DNA of 7,201 nt from contig CADBNG010000157.1 of the NCBI GenBank assembly GCA_902795985.1, positions 1-7,201 of the forward strand, written 5' to 3'. Below, piece by piece: positions 1 through 5,226 of this stretch. Each line of letters opens with the position of its first letter. Position 1 is the stretch's first letter. Origin of the DNA: an uncultured Lachnospiraceae bacterium (GTDB taxonomy: Bacteria > Bacillota_A > Clostridia > Lachnospirales > Lachnospiraceae). The notes under the pieces were generated by a model that was given only the letters and a program-made list of their open reading frames with translations, searched no databases and was not told the DNA's origin. The position numbers and the translations under genes are program-made.

Positions 1-734
1 GCTTCGCTGCTTTCAAGCCGGACGGCCGCTCCCTTTTCTTCCTGCGGGAAAGTGCGGATGACCTGCGTGGGGGAGCCGTCCAGGCCGATCCGGGAAAGGT
101 CCGCCCCAAGCTTTTGTGCATCCAGCAGGGTGATTTCCGCGGAGAGACTCCTGCGAATCCCGGCGATCGAAGGAAGGCGCGGCGTTGTCAGGCTTTTGAC
201 GACGGTCAATACCGCGGGGAGCGCGGCACGGACGGTTTCCGTGCCGGCGTCGGTGTTCCTTTCACACAGGATATGGTCTTCTGTCACTTCCAGCAGTTTT
301 GACACGTCGGTCAGACAGGGGAGGTTCAGCGCTGCGGCCAGTTCCGGGCCGATCTGCGCCGTGTCCCCGTCGGTCGCCATTTTTCCGCAGAGGATCAGAT
401 CCGCTCCGCCGAGGAAGGAAACGGCCCGTGCCAGCGTATAGGAAGTGGCCAGCGTATCCGCGCCGGCAAAGGCCCGGTCGGTCAGGAGGACAGCCCGGTC
501 AACGCCCCGGGCGATTTCGTCCTGAAGAAGACGGGAGGTTTCGGGGATCCCCATGCTGAGAGCGGTAACGGTGCCGCCGAGCTTTTCACGGATCCGGACG
601 GCCGCTTCGGCCGCGGTGACGTCGAAGGGATTGGTTACGGCCTGCCGGGAATCCCGGATGATGGTTTTGCGGACCGGGTCGAGCCGGACTTCGTTGGAGG
701 AGGGAACCTGTTTGACGCAGACAATGATCTTCAT
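1..734 (-). CDS. etfB: Electron transfer flavoprotein subunit beta (partial, C-terminus off the left edge)
   Basis: This is the beta subunit of the heterodimeric electron-transfer flavoprotein, which carries electrons between flavin dehydrogenases and other acceptors in the cytoplasm. About 244 residues are present; family members are usually near 260, so only a short tail is missing. Seen in the sequence: the N-terminus MKIIVCVKQVP, the nucleotide-binding stretch VTNPFD (residues 33-38), the signature DLILCGKMATDGDTAQIGPE (112-131), and GLDGSPTQV (217-225), all typical of EtfB. The ATG overlaps the stop of the upstream dehydrogenase gene as TGATG. A strong AAGGAGG (744-750) lies 9 nt upstream inside that gene, so translation is probably coupled. 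The etfA partner would be expected just beyond the left edge. The family call is firm. Whether this Etf is of the electron-bifurcating type is inference from the neighbour. Confidence 0.95.
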   Translation of the reverse strand, partial: MKIIVCVKQVPSSNEVRLDPVRKTIIRDSRQAVTNPFDVTAAEAAVRIREKLGGTVTALSMGIPETSRLLQDEIARGVDRAVLLTDRAFAGADTLATSYTLARAVSFLGGADLILCGKMATDGDTAQIGPELAAALNLPCLTDVSKLLEVTEDHILCERNTDAGTETVRAALPAVLTVVKSLTTPRLPSIAGIRRSLSAEITLLDAQKLGADLSRIGLDGSPTQVIRTFPQEEKGAAVRLESSE

Positions 735-2308
735 CACGGGGTACCTCCTTTTGTGAATAAATTGCCGATGCCCAGCCGCCATTCGGGATCAAAGGCCTGC
801 TTGACGGCCCGCATTTCTTCGATATGCTCCGGGCCGTACATGATTTCCAGAAAAGAAGCCTTCAGCTTTCCGACGCCGTGCTCCGCGGAAACGGCGCCGC
901 CCATTTCCGTGATGTTTACGGCCCATTTCCGGAACATTTCCTTTACCCGGGCCGCGTCCTCCTTACTGGACGGAAGAAGATTCACATGCAGATGGTTGTT
1001 GCCGATATGGCCCCAGATCGCGGAGCGGATCCCGGTTTTTTCGATGTCCTGACGGTACATGGCGAAGACGTCGAAAAGCCGGTCGTCCGGAACGGACATA
1101 TCCGAGCCCATCTTCGTCAGGGCCGGTTCCTTTCTGCGCAGGATATCGATGTTCATATTTACGCTTTCGGGCACAGCGTGACGGAAGAACATGAGCCCGT
1201 CCAGATCGCTCTGATTGCGGGCAACCCAGGTGTTTTCTTCGGATCCGCCGGCCTGTTCCGCCAATGCGCCGATCCGCAGCAGACGTTCCAGGGCTTCTTC
1301 CTCACTGCTGCAGTGGAGTTCCGCATAGACAATGCTTTCGACCGGAGCGGGAATATCCTGAAGGGCGGCAAAAGCGCTGCCCGCGGCCTTCTGCTGGCGG
1401 AGAATCGTCAGCGCGCCGGTATCGAAATATTCCAGGGAGGCTGCGGATTCTTCGGACCGGACCAGATCCACGAACTTCAGCGCGTCTTTTTCCTTTTCAA
1501 ACAGGCAGGCGCAGCCCCAGATGGTTTCCGGAAGGGGATCCAGGATCAGCTCCAGTTCCACAATGACGCCGAGGGTCCCGTCCGATCCGATCAGCAGGTC
1601 GATCAGATCCATATCCGGGGCAGCAAAATAGCCGGAGGCATTTTTGACCGCCGGCATGCGGTAGGATGGCAGGGTAAAATCCACGGTGCTTCCGTCCTCG
1701 CAGGGAAGACTGGCAAAAAGACCCCGGGCGAAAACCTCGCCCCGGCGGATCCGGACCGCCCGTCCGTCGGCAAGGATCATCCGGAGTCCGCCCACATGCC
1801 TGCGCATGGCGCCGTACCGGTAGCTGCGTGCGCCGGATGCGTTGCAGGCGGCCATGCCGCCGATGGTCGCGCTGGTTTCGGTGGGATCGGTGGGGAAAAA
1901 CTGCTCTTTATCCGAAGAGAAACGGAGGAACGTTTCCATGGAAGCATCGTCCCAGCCCGTGGTATCGATTTTCCGCGAGGCAATCTGCTTGCGCAGCTCC
2001 AGAAGAACGACGCCGGGCTCGGCAGCCAGCAGATATTTTCCGTTTTCAAAAGAAAGGCCGGTCAGCCGGGTCATTCCGGACAGGTTCAGAATCAGGCCTC
2101 CGTCCGGCACCGCTGCGGCGGCCAGACCCGTCCGTCCGCCCTGTATCGTTACCGGCAGTTTTTTTTCCGCGGCGAAGCGAAGCGCTTCCGCGACTTCCTC
2201 CGCGTTTTTCGGGAAAGCCGCGAAATCGGCCCTTCCCGTACTGCGGGATTCGTCCCGCAGGTATTCCGCCCCGATGGCTTCCGCCGGGCAGATCCATTCT
2301 CTTTTCAT
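734..2308 (-). CDS. FAD-binding oxidoreductase, GlcD/Dld-type (probable D-lactate / 2-hydroxyacid dehydrogenase)
   Basis: This 524-residue flavoprotein of the VAO/PCMH family likely oxidises a 2-hydroxyacid such as lactate or glycolate to the 2-oxoacid. The N-terminal FAD_binding_4 domain spans roughly residues 25-260. It contains QGGRTGL (56-62), the phosphate/FAD-contact region PTDPTETSATIGGMAACNAS (139-158) and GSDGTLGV (241-248). The C-terminal FAD-oxidase_C domain (about 265-518) contains YFDTGAL (294-300), the metal/substrate histidine motif GHIGNNHLH (433-441) and SAEHGVG (474-480), and ends in the usual FDPEWRLGIGNLF. It is somewhat longer than the 450-470 residues common for GlcD. 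The ATG at 2308 has AAAGGA (2316-2321) 7 nt upstream. It shares one base with etfB downstream, which suggests that its electrons go to an EtfAB, as in the lactate dehydrogenase-Etf complex of Acetobacterium woodii. The exact substrate and stereospecificity cannot be read from the sequence; glycolate or 2-hydroxyglutarate are alternatives. Confidence 0.9.
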   Translation of the reverse strand: MKREWICPAEAIGAEYLRDESRSTGRADFAAFPKNAEEVAEALRFAAEKKLPVTIQGGRTGLAAAAVPDGGLILNLSGMTRLTGLSFENGKYLLAAEPGVVLLELRKQIASRKIDTTGWDDASMETFLRFSSDKEQFFPTDPTETSATIGGMAACNASGARSYRYGAMRRHVGGLRMILADGRAVRIRRGEVFARGLFASLPCEDGSTVDFTLPSYRMPAVKNASGYFAAPDMDLIDLLIGSDGTLGVIVELELILDPLPETIWGCACLFEKEKDALKFVDLVRSEESAASLEYFDTGALTILRQQKAAGSAFAALQDIPAPVESIVYAELHCSSEEEALERLLRIGALAEQAGGSEENTWVARNQSDLDGLMFFRHAVPESVNMNIDILRRKEPALTKMGSDMSVPDDRLFDVFAMYRQDIEKTGIRSAIWGHIGNNHLHVNLLPSSKEDAARVKEMFRKWAVNITEMGGAVSAEHGVGKLKASFLEIMYGPEHIEEMRAVKQAFDPEWRLGIGNLFTKGGTP

Positions 2309-2315
2309 ACCATTA

Positions 2316-2321
2316 TCCTTT
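2316..2321 (-). promoter_or_regulatory. Ribosome binding site of the FAD oxidoreductase gene
   Basis: AAAGGA on the minus strand, 7 nt before the ATG at 2308. It supports that start over later in-frame starts. Confidence 0.7.
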
Positions 2322-2372
2322 GATGGTCCAGTCGGGCGGCGCTTGCGGCGGGCCCGGGTTAGCGTTATTTAC

Positions 2373-2401
2373 AGTATATTCGATTCACCGGCGGGAGGCA
2401 A
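2373..2401 (-). promoter_or_regulatory. Sigma-70/SigA-type promoter for the dehydrogenase-etfB operon
   Basis: On the minus strand a -35 box TTGCCT (2396-2401) and a -10 box TATACT (2373-2378) are separated by exactly 17 bp. Transcription would start near 2366, giving a leader of about 58 nt before the ATG at 2308. The -10 is one base from consensus and the -35 two bases. No terminator-like or riboswitch-like fold is obvious in the short leader. Confidence 0.65.
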
Positions 2402-2469
2402 CCAAAGACAGCCGGGAGAAACCGCCCCGGACGACCGGATGCTGCAGGGAAAGCCGCGGCCGGTTGCCT
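2396..2469. repeat. 8-bp inverted repeat containing the -35 boxes of both divergent promoters
   Basis: AGGCAACC (2396-2403) and GGTTGCCT (2462-2469) are perfect inverted copies, 58 bp apart. Each contains the TTGCCT -35 box of one of the two outward-facing promoters. This could be a shared regulator or simply convergence on the same -35 sequence. The spacer also holds a short CCGGG...CCCGG inverted repeat (2412-2430) and an 8-bp palindrome GCCGCGGC (2453-2460), neither convincing as an operator. Confidence 0.4.
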
Positions 2470-2492
2470 GCTTTCGGATAGAATGGTATGAT
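2464..2492 (+). promoter_or_regulatory. Sigma-70/SigA-type promoter for the thioesterase gene
   Basis: A -35 box TTGCCT (2464-2469) and a -10 box TATGAT (2487-2492) are separated by 17 bp. The expected start of transcription is near 2499, leaving a leader of about 109 nt before the ATG at 2608. The arrangement mirrors the divergent promoter at 2373-2401. Confidence 0.65.
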
Positions 2493-2520
2493 GAACAAAT
2501 AAAAGACGCAGGGACGGAAG

Positions 2521-2552
2521 CCGGATTGCACTATTGAAAAGTGCAGGACCGG
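2521..2552 (+). other. Stem-loop in the thioesterase mRNA leader
   Basis: TGCACT (2527-2532) pairs perfectly with AGTGCA (2540-2545) around a 7-nt loop. Outside a small asymmetric internal loop (AT versus GGA), CCGG (2521-2524) pairs with CCGG (2549-2552). No poly-T run follows, so it is not a standard terminator. It lies between the predicted transcription start and the gene and may affect mRNA stability. No known riboswitch class is recognised. Confidence 0.4.
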
Positions 2553-2607
2553 ACAGAGACGGATCCGTCGCTGCTCCATCCGAAAAGAAAAATGAGGACA
2601 GGCTGAA

Positions 2608-3108
2608 ATGAACGAACAGGAAAGAATGGAACAGAACGTACGGCAGACTCTGCTTCAGGTGCAGGAATGGGGAAAGGGCACCCTGAATGCCCTGCTGAAT
2701 ACGGAATTTTACGCATGCAGCCATGAAAAATGCTCATTGATTCTGCGGGCCGTGCCGGAGGGGTGGATGATCAATCCTTTCTCGGGACTGCACGGAGGGA
2801 TGTCGGCAAGCTATATCGACTTCGCGATGGGCGTACTCTGCCGCTGTGTCAGCGGAAAGCTTTCCCCGACGATCCAGATGAACACCAGCTTTCTGCGGGC
2901 TATTCCTGCGGGAGAAACGATCCTGATCCATGCCCGGATTGTCAAACCCGGCGGTCATATCTGTTTTACGGAAGGATTCATCACAACGGAAAAGGAACCG
3001 GACCGTCCTTGCGTGACCGGAAGCGGTTCGTATGCCGTTCCGGAGCACTATGACGAAGAGGCGCTGAAACAGGCTTATCTTGCGGCATCCGGTATCGCGA
3101 TCCCGTGA
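2608..3108 (+). CDS. PaaI-family hotdog-fold thioesterase
   Basis: This 166-residue cytoplasmic protein has the hotdog fold of the PaaI/YdiI acyl-CoA thioesterase group, which hydrolyses acyl- or aroyl-CoA thioesters. The hallmark is the stretch NPFSGLHGGMSASYIDFAMG (56-75), with H62-G63-G64 before the central helix and D71 in it. It is followed by the strand-rich TIQMNTSFLRAIPAGETILIHARIVKPGGHICF (88-120) that completes the fold. A charged N-terminal extension of about 35 residues makes it longer than the usual 130-145. The ATG at 2608 is preceded by GAGGA (2594-2598) with 9 nt spacing, and by its own promoter and leader. It stands alone rather than in an obvious operon. The stop TGA (3106-3108) is fused to the beginning of a repeat element. 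The substrate is unknown, and a role in removing stalled CoA esters is only a guess. Confidence 0.85.
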   Translation: MNEQERMEQNVRQTLLQVQEWGKGTLNALLNTEFYACSHEKCSLILRAVPEGWMINPFSGLHGGMSASYIDFAMGVLCRCVSGKLSPTIQMNTSFLRAIPAGETILIHARIVKPGGHICFTEGFITTEKEPDRPCVTGSGSYAVPEHYDEEALKQAYLAASGIAIP

Positions 3109-3128
3109 GCCGTTGGGGAGCCGTTGGG
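3107..3128. repeat. 11-bp direct duplication at the edge of the REP-like element
   Basis: GAGCCGTTGGG occurs twice in direct tandem (3107-3117 and 3118-3128). The first copy includes the last two bases of the thioesterase stop codon. It forms the outer border of the inverted REP-like copy and may be a slippage product or a trace of insertion. Confidence 0.6.
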
Positions 3129-3168
3129 GACAGTCCCCTTCGGCCCCTTGCTCCGTCCCTTTCGGCTC
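3119..3168 (-). repeat. REP-like 50-bp palindromic element, copy D (inverted orientation)
   Basis: Read on the minus strand, this 50-bp stretch matches the three plus-strand copies at 4961-5116. By my own alignment, 43 of 50 positions equal copy C. Its core is the perfect palindrome GGGGACAGTCCCC (3126-3138). A head-only partial unit (GCTCCGTCCCTTTCGG, 3171-3186) is attached on the right. The layout resembles intergenic REP/BIME elements, which are moved by RAYT (Y1, IS200-like) transposases in other bacteria. No transposase is encoded in this window. Confidence 0.8.
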
Positions 3169-3192
3169 CTGCTCCGTCCCTTTCGGAGCAGG
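3168..3192. terminator. Strong hairpin after the thioesterase gene (possible terminator)
   Basis: CCTGCTCCG (3168-3176) and CGGAGCAGG (3184-3192) form a perfect 9-bp GC-rich stem with a 7-nt loop (3177-3183). No T-run follows, so intrinsic termination would be weak. Together with the preceding REP palindrome it may act as a transcript end or mRNA stabiliser. The left arm is made from the partial repeat unit. Confidence 0.4.
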
Positions 3193-3306
3193 AATCCGTT
3201 CCGGAAATACAGACCCCTTGAAACCCGGCCCATTTGCAGTTGACAGAAATGCCGTATCCGGCAGCGGAAAACCCGGCTGACCGGTACACAGTGAGCATCA
3301 CATCAA

Positions 3307-5061
3307 ATGAACGATTCACACACCAAATCATTATCCCGGCCGGCAGCGGCAATGATCTTCACAGCTGCTGTGATTCTGGCTGTGATTCTCCGGCAGGCGG
3401 TATCGGCCGGACTACCTTTGTATATCCGGGAAAGCTATTTTGACGATCGGCTGATGCTCCGGATGACCGAGGGGCTGATTTCGGGGAAATGGCTGGGACC
3501 CTATGACAGCGGAACGCTGATGAAAGGGGCCTTCTTCCCGCTCTTTGCCGCGTTTGCGCATTCCATCGGACTTTCTTATCTTGCCGTTCTTACGGCTTTT
3601 CATTCCGCCGCCTGTGTGTTCTTTACCAGCCAGGTGCGGTTCCTTTTCCGGCGCAGGGCGGTTCTGCTGATCCTTCTGATTGTCCTGCTGTTTGATCCGG
3701 GTTCCTTTGCCTGGCGCAGCTTTCAGATTTTTTACCGGAACACTCTGGCGATTCCGCAGGTTCTTTTCATATTCGGCGCGGTCTTCGGCCTCTGGCTGGA
3801 TTACGGCAGTCACCGCTGGAAAGATATCGTGCGTGCGGTCATTGCCGGTTTTATGGTCTGGGCTTTCTGGAATACCCGGGAAGACGCCATCTGGATTCTG
3901 CCGTTTATTCTGGTGGGCCTTGCCCTGGTCATCGGAAAGGCCGGCGCGCGGTTTCGGCAGAACCGGAAAGTACGGCAGCTGGCCGCCGGGCTTATTGTCG
4001 CCGTCCTTCCGTTCCTGATCCTTTTTGCGGGGAACGGGTGGATCTGTCAGCAGAATGAAAAGTATTACGGCGTGCCGGTTCGCCTTGAGGCCGAAAACGG
4101 GGCTTTTGCGAAGGCACTGAAGGCCCTGTATTCGGTAAAAAACAAAGAAGATCTCCAATATGTAAGTGTTTCCAGGGAAAAGCTGAAACGGCTGTATAAA
4201 GTCTCGCCGACGCTGAAAAGTATAAAAAAGAAGTTTAATAAAAGCCTGAAGTTCTATGCCGAAGGCGGACGGTACCGGCACCGGGGCGAGACGGAGGACG
4301 GCTGGTTCCTGTGGGCGCTTCGCGACAGCGCCTTCGATGCCGGAAAGGCGGAAACGCTGACAGAGGCCCAGGAATTTTACGGGAAGATTGCCGCGGAGAT
4401 CGAAACCGCGCTGGAAGAAGGAAAACTGGAGCGCCAGAACACAATGCCGTCCGCGCTGATGTCCCCCTGGCGTAAAGGATATGCGGTGGAAATGCTGAAA
4501 ACGTTCCCGTATGCCGCGAAAAGCGTACTGTTTTTCGATGGGACGGAAGCGATGCCCGCGAACGACCGCGAAATCGGTAAAAAGACCATTCGCTGGTACC
4601 AGGACGTTTCCAATGCGGAGTTCGTTCCGATGGGAGACGAAAAATCCGCTGCCGCCGTGTCTGCCGCCGCGGCCGCTTCCCGGGTCAACCGGATCGCGAA
4701 GGTCTATCAGACCGGGGCTCCGATCGCCGGTTTTGCGGCCCTGGCCCTGTTCTTCGCAATGCTGGTTTACTGTATCCGTAAAAAGAAGGCGGAGCACCTT
4801 CCGTATTTTCTTGTAATATTCGGCATGGGACTTTCTGTTTTAGTGATGCTTACGGGAATTGTGTACACGGATATAACAGCGTTCCCGGCAATCCGTCATA
4901 CCTATCTGGCCGGCGCGTATCCGCTGGCCCTGGCCTGTATCGTGATTACAATCCTGTACTGGACCGAAAGGGACAGAACAAGGGTCCGAAGGGGACAGTC
5001 CCCTTTGGACCCCGAACCGAAAGGGACAGAGCAAGGGGCCAAAAGGGACTGTCCCCTTTGA
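3307..5061 (+). CDS. Polytopic membrane protein, GT-C-like layout (surface glycan locus); C-terminus runs into repeat
   Basis: No named family is recognised with certainty. The 584-residue product has about ten hydrophobic segments: roughly residues 13-35, 73-87, 88-107, 116-130, 146-164, 173-188, 193-210, 225-244, then 470-490, 498-520 and 531-552. A large hydrophilic domain (about 246-465), presumably on the outer face, separates them. After the first helix comes YFDDRLMLRMTEGL (44-57), with an acidic pair D46-D47. Such an acidic motif in the first outer loop is typical of GT-C glycosyltransferases that use polyprenyl-linked sugars. HTYLAGAYPLALA (531-543) precedes the last helix. The adjacent polysaccharide permease supports a role in surface glycan assembly, which is inference. 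Residues from about 552 to the end, including RRGQSPLDPEPKGTEQ, and the TGA stop lie inside REP-like repeats. No good ribosome site precedes the ATG; only GTGAG (3291-3295) is seen. Confidence 0.75.
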   Translation: MNDSHTKSLSRPAAAMIFTAAVILAVILRQAVSAGLPLYIRESYFDDRLMLRMTEGLISGKWLGPYDSGTLMKGAFFPLFAAFAHSIGLSYLAVLTAFHSAACVFFTSQVRFLFRRRAVLLILLIVLLFDPGSFAWRSFQIFYRNTLAIPQVLFIFGAVFGLWLDYGSHRWKDIVRAVIAGFMVWAFWNTREDAIWILPFILVGLALVIGKAGARFRQNRKVRQLAAGLIVAVLPFLILFAGNGWICQQNEKYYGVPVRLEAENGAFAKALKALYSVKNKEDLQYVSVSREKLKRLYKVSPTLKSIKKKFNKSLKFYAEGGRYRHRGETEDGWFLWALRDSAFDAGKAETLTEAQEFYGKIAAEIETALEEGKLERQNTMPSALMSPWRKGYAVEMLKTFPYAAKSVLFFDGTEAMPANDREIGKKTIRWYQDVSNAEFVPMGDEKSAAAVSAAAAASRVNRIAKVYQTGAPIAGFAALALFFAMLVYCIRKKKAEHLPYFLVIFGMGLSVLVMLTGIVYTDITAFPAIRHTYLAGAYPLALACIVITILYWTERDRTRVRRGQSPLDPEPKGTEQGAKRDCPL

Positions 5062-5116
5062 CTCCTGGACCGAAAGGGACGGAGCAAGGGGCCGGAAGGG
5101 ACTGTCCCCTTTGGCT
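4961..5116 (+). repeat. Tandem array of three REP-like 50-bp elements (53-bp period)
   Basis: Copies A (4961-5010), B (5014-5063) and C (5067-5116) are each 50 bp, separated by 3-bp spacers (CCC and CCT). By my own alignment A matches C at 42 of 50 positions and B matches C at 45 of 50, with all five B/C differences being A/G changes. Each unit has a head beginning near ACCGAAAGGGAC and a tail palindrome GGGAC-T/A-GTCCC flanked by A and T runs. Copy A holds the perfect 17-mer AAGGGGACAGTCCCCTT (4989-5005). Copies A and B are translated as the C-terminus of the membrane protein, and copy B supplies its stop. The array lies opposite in orientation to the element at 3119-3168. It may also act as a transcript end for the membrane gene. 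Confidence 0.9.
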
Positions 5117-5117
5117 C

Positions 5118-5146
5118 TTTCGATATTTTCTGAAAAAGGGTATAAT
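5118..5146 (+). promoter_or_regulatory. Promoter for the exporter/glycosyltransferase operon
   Basis: A perfect -10 box TATAAT (5141-5146) lies 17 bp after a weak -35-like TTTCGA (5118-5123; 3 of 6 match). The -35 begins one base after the end of repeat copy C. Transcription would start near 5153, leaving about 74 nt of leader. The weak -35 suggests either an activator or a modest promoter. Confidence 0.55.
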
Positions 5147-5153
5147 AATCCGG

Positions 5154-5207
5154 GTCCGGCGCAGCCGGACAGGGAGAATCCGCCTGAACCGGCGCCTTGC
5201 CGGCAGG
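5154..5207 (+). other. Two consecutive hairpins in the leader of the ABC permease mRNA
   Basis: Hairpin 1: GTCCGGC (5154-5160) pairs with GCCGGAC (5164-5170) around a GCA loop, practically at the predicted 5' end. Hairpin 2: CCTG-aa-CCGGC (5183-5193) pairs with GCCGG-CAGG (5199-5207), nine pairs with a two-base bulge and a GCCTT loop. The ribosome site at 5213 is left free just downstream. Such 5' end hairpins commonly stabilise mRNA. Neither has a T-run and no known riboswitch is recognised. Confidence 0.45.
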
Positions 5208-5212
5208 ACAGC

Positions 5213-5217
5213 AGGAG
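5213..5217 (+). promoter_or_regulatory. Ribosome binding site that fixes the TTG start of the ABC permease
   Basis: AGGAG at 5213-5217 is 9 nt before TTG at 5227-5229. The farther upstream in-frame TTG at 5197 has no such site and lies in a hairpin loop, so 5227 is the better start. Confidence 0.8.
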
Positions 5218-5226
5218 AAGACCGCA

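Noticed and set aside
824..2323. A 499-codon open frame on the plus strand, opposite the FAD oxidoreductase
   Set aside because: It is antisense to a gene with clear family motifs, its translation has no recognisable domain, and such frames are common in GC-rich genes with biased third positions.
2365..2737. Small minus-strand open frames in the region between the dehydrogenase and thioesterase genes
   Set aside because: They overlap the two promoters and the start of the thioesterase gene, and show no family motifs.
3240..3268. TTGACA as a promoter for the membrane protein gene
   Set aside because: The sequence at the right distance (16-18 bp) is GC-rich and bears no resemblance to a -10 box.
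3412..4797. A 461-codon open frame on the minus strand, opposite the membrane protein
   Set aside because: The translation is hydrophilic and motif-poor, while the plus strand shows regular membrane segments; it is a shadow frame.
3119..5116. CRISPR array
   Set aside because: Copies are palindromic, separated by only 3 bp in the array, and have no unique spacers of usable length.
5197..5226. Upstream TTG start for the ABC permease (10 extra residues)
   Set aside because: It lies in the loop of a hairpin and has no ribosome site, while TTG at 5227 has AGGAG at 9 nt.
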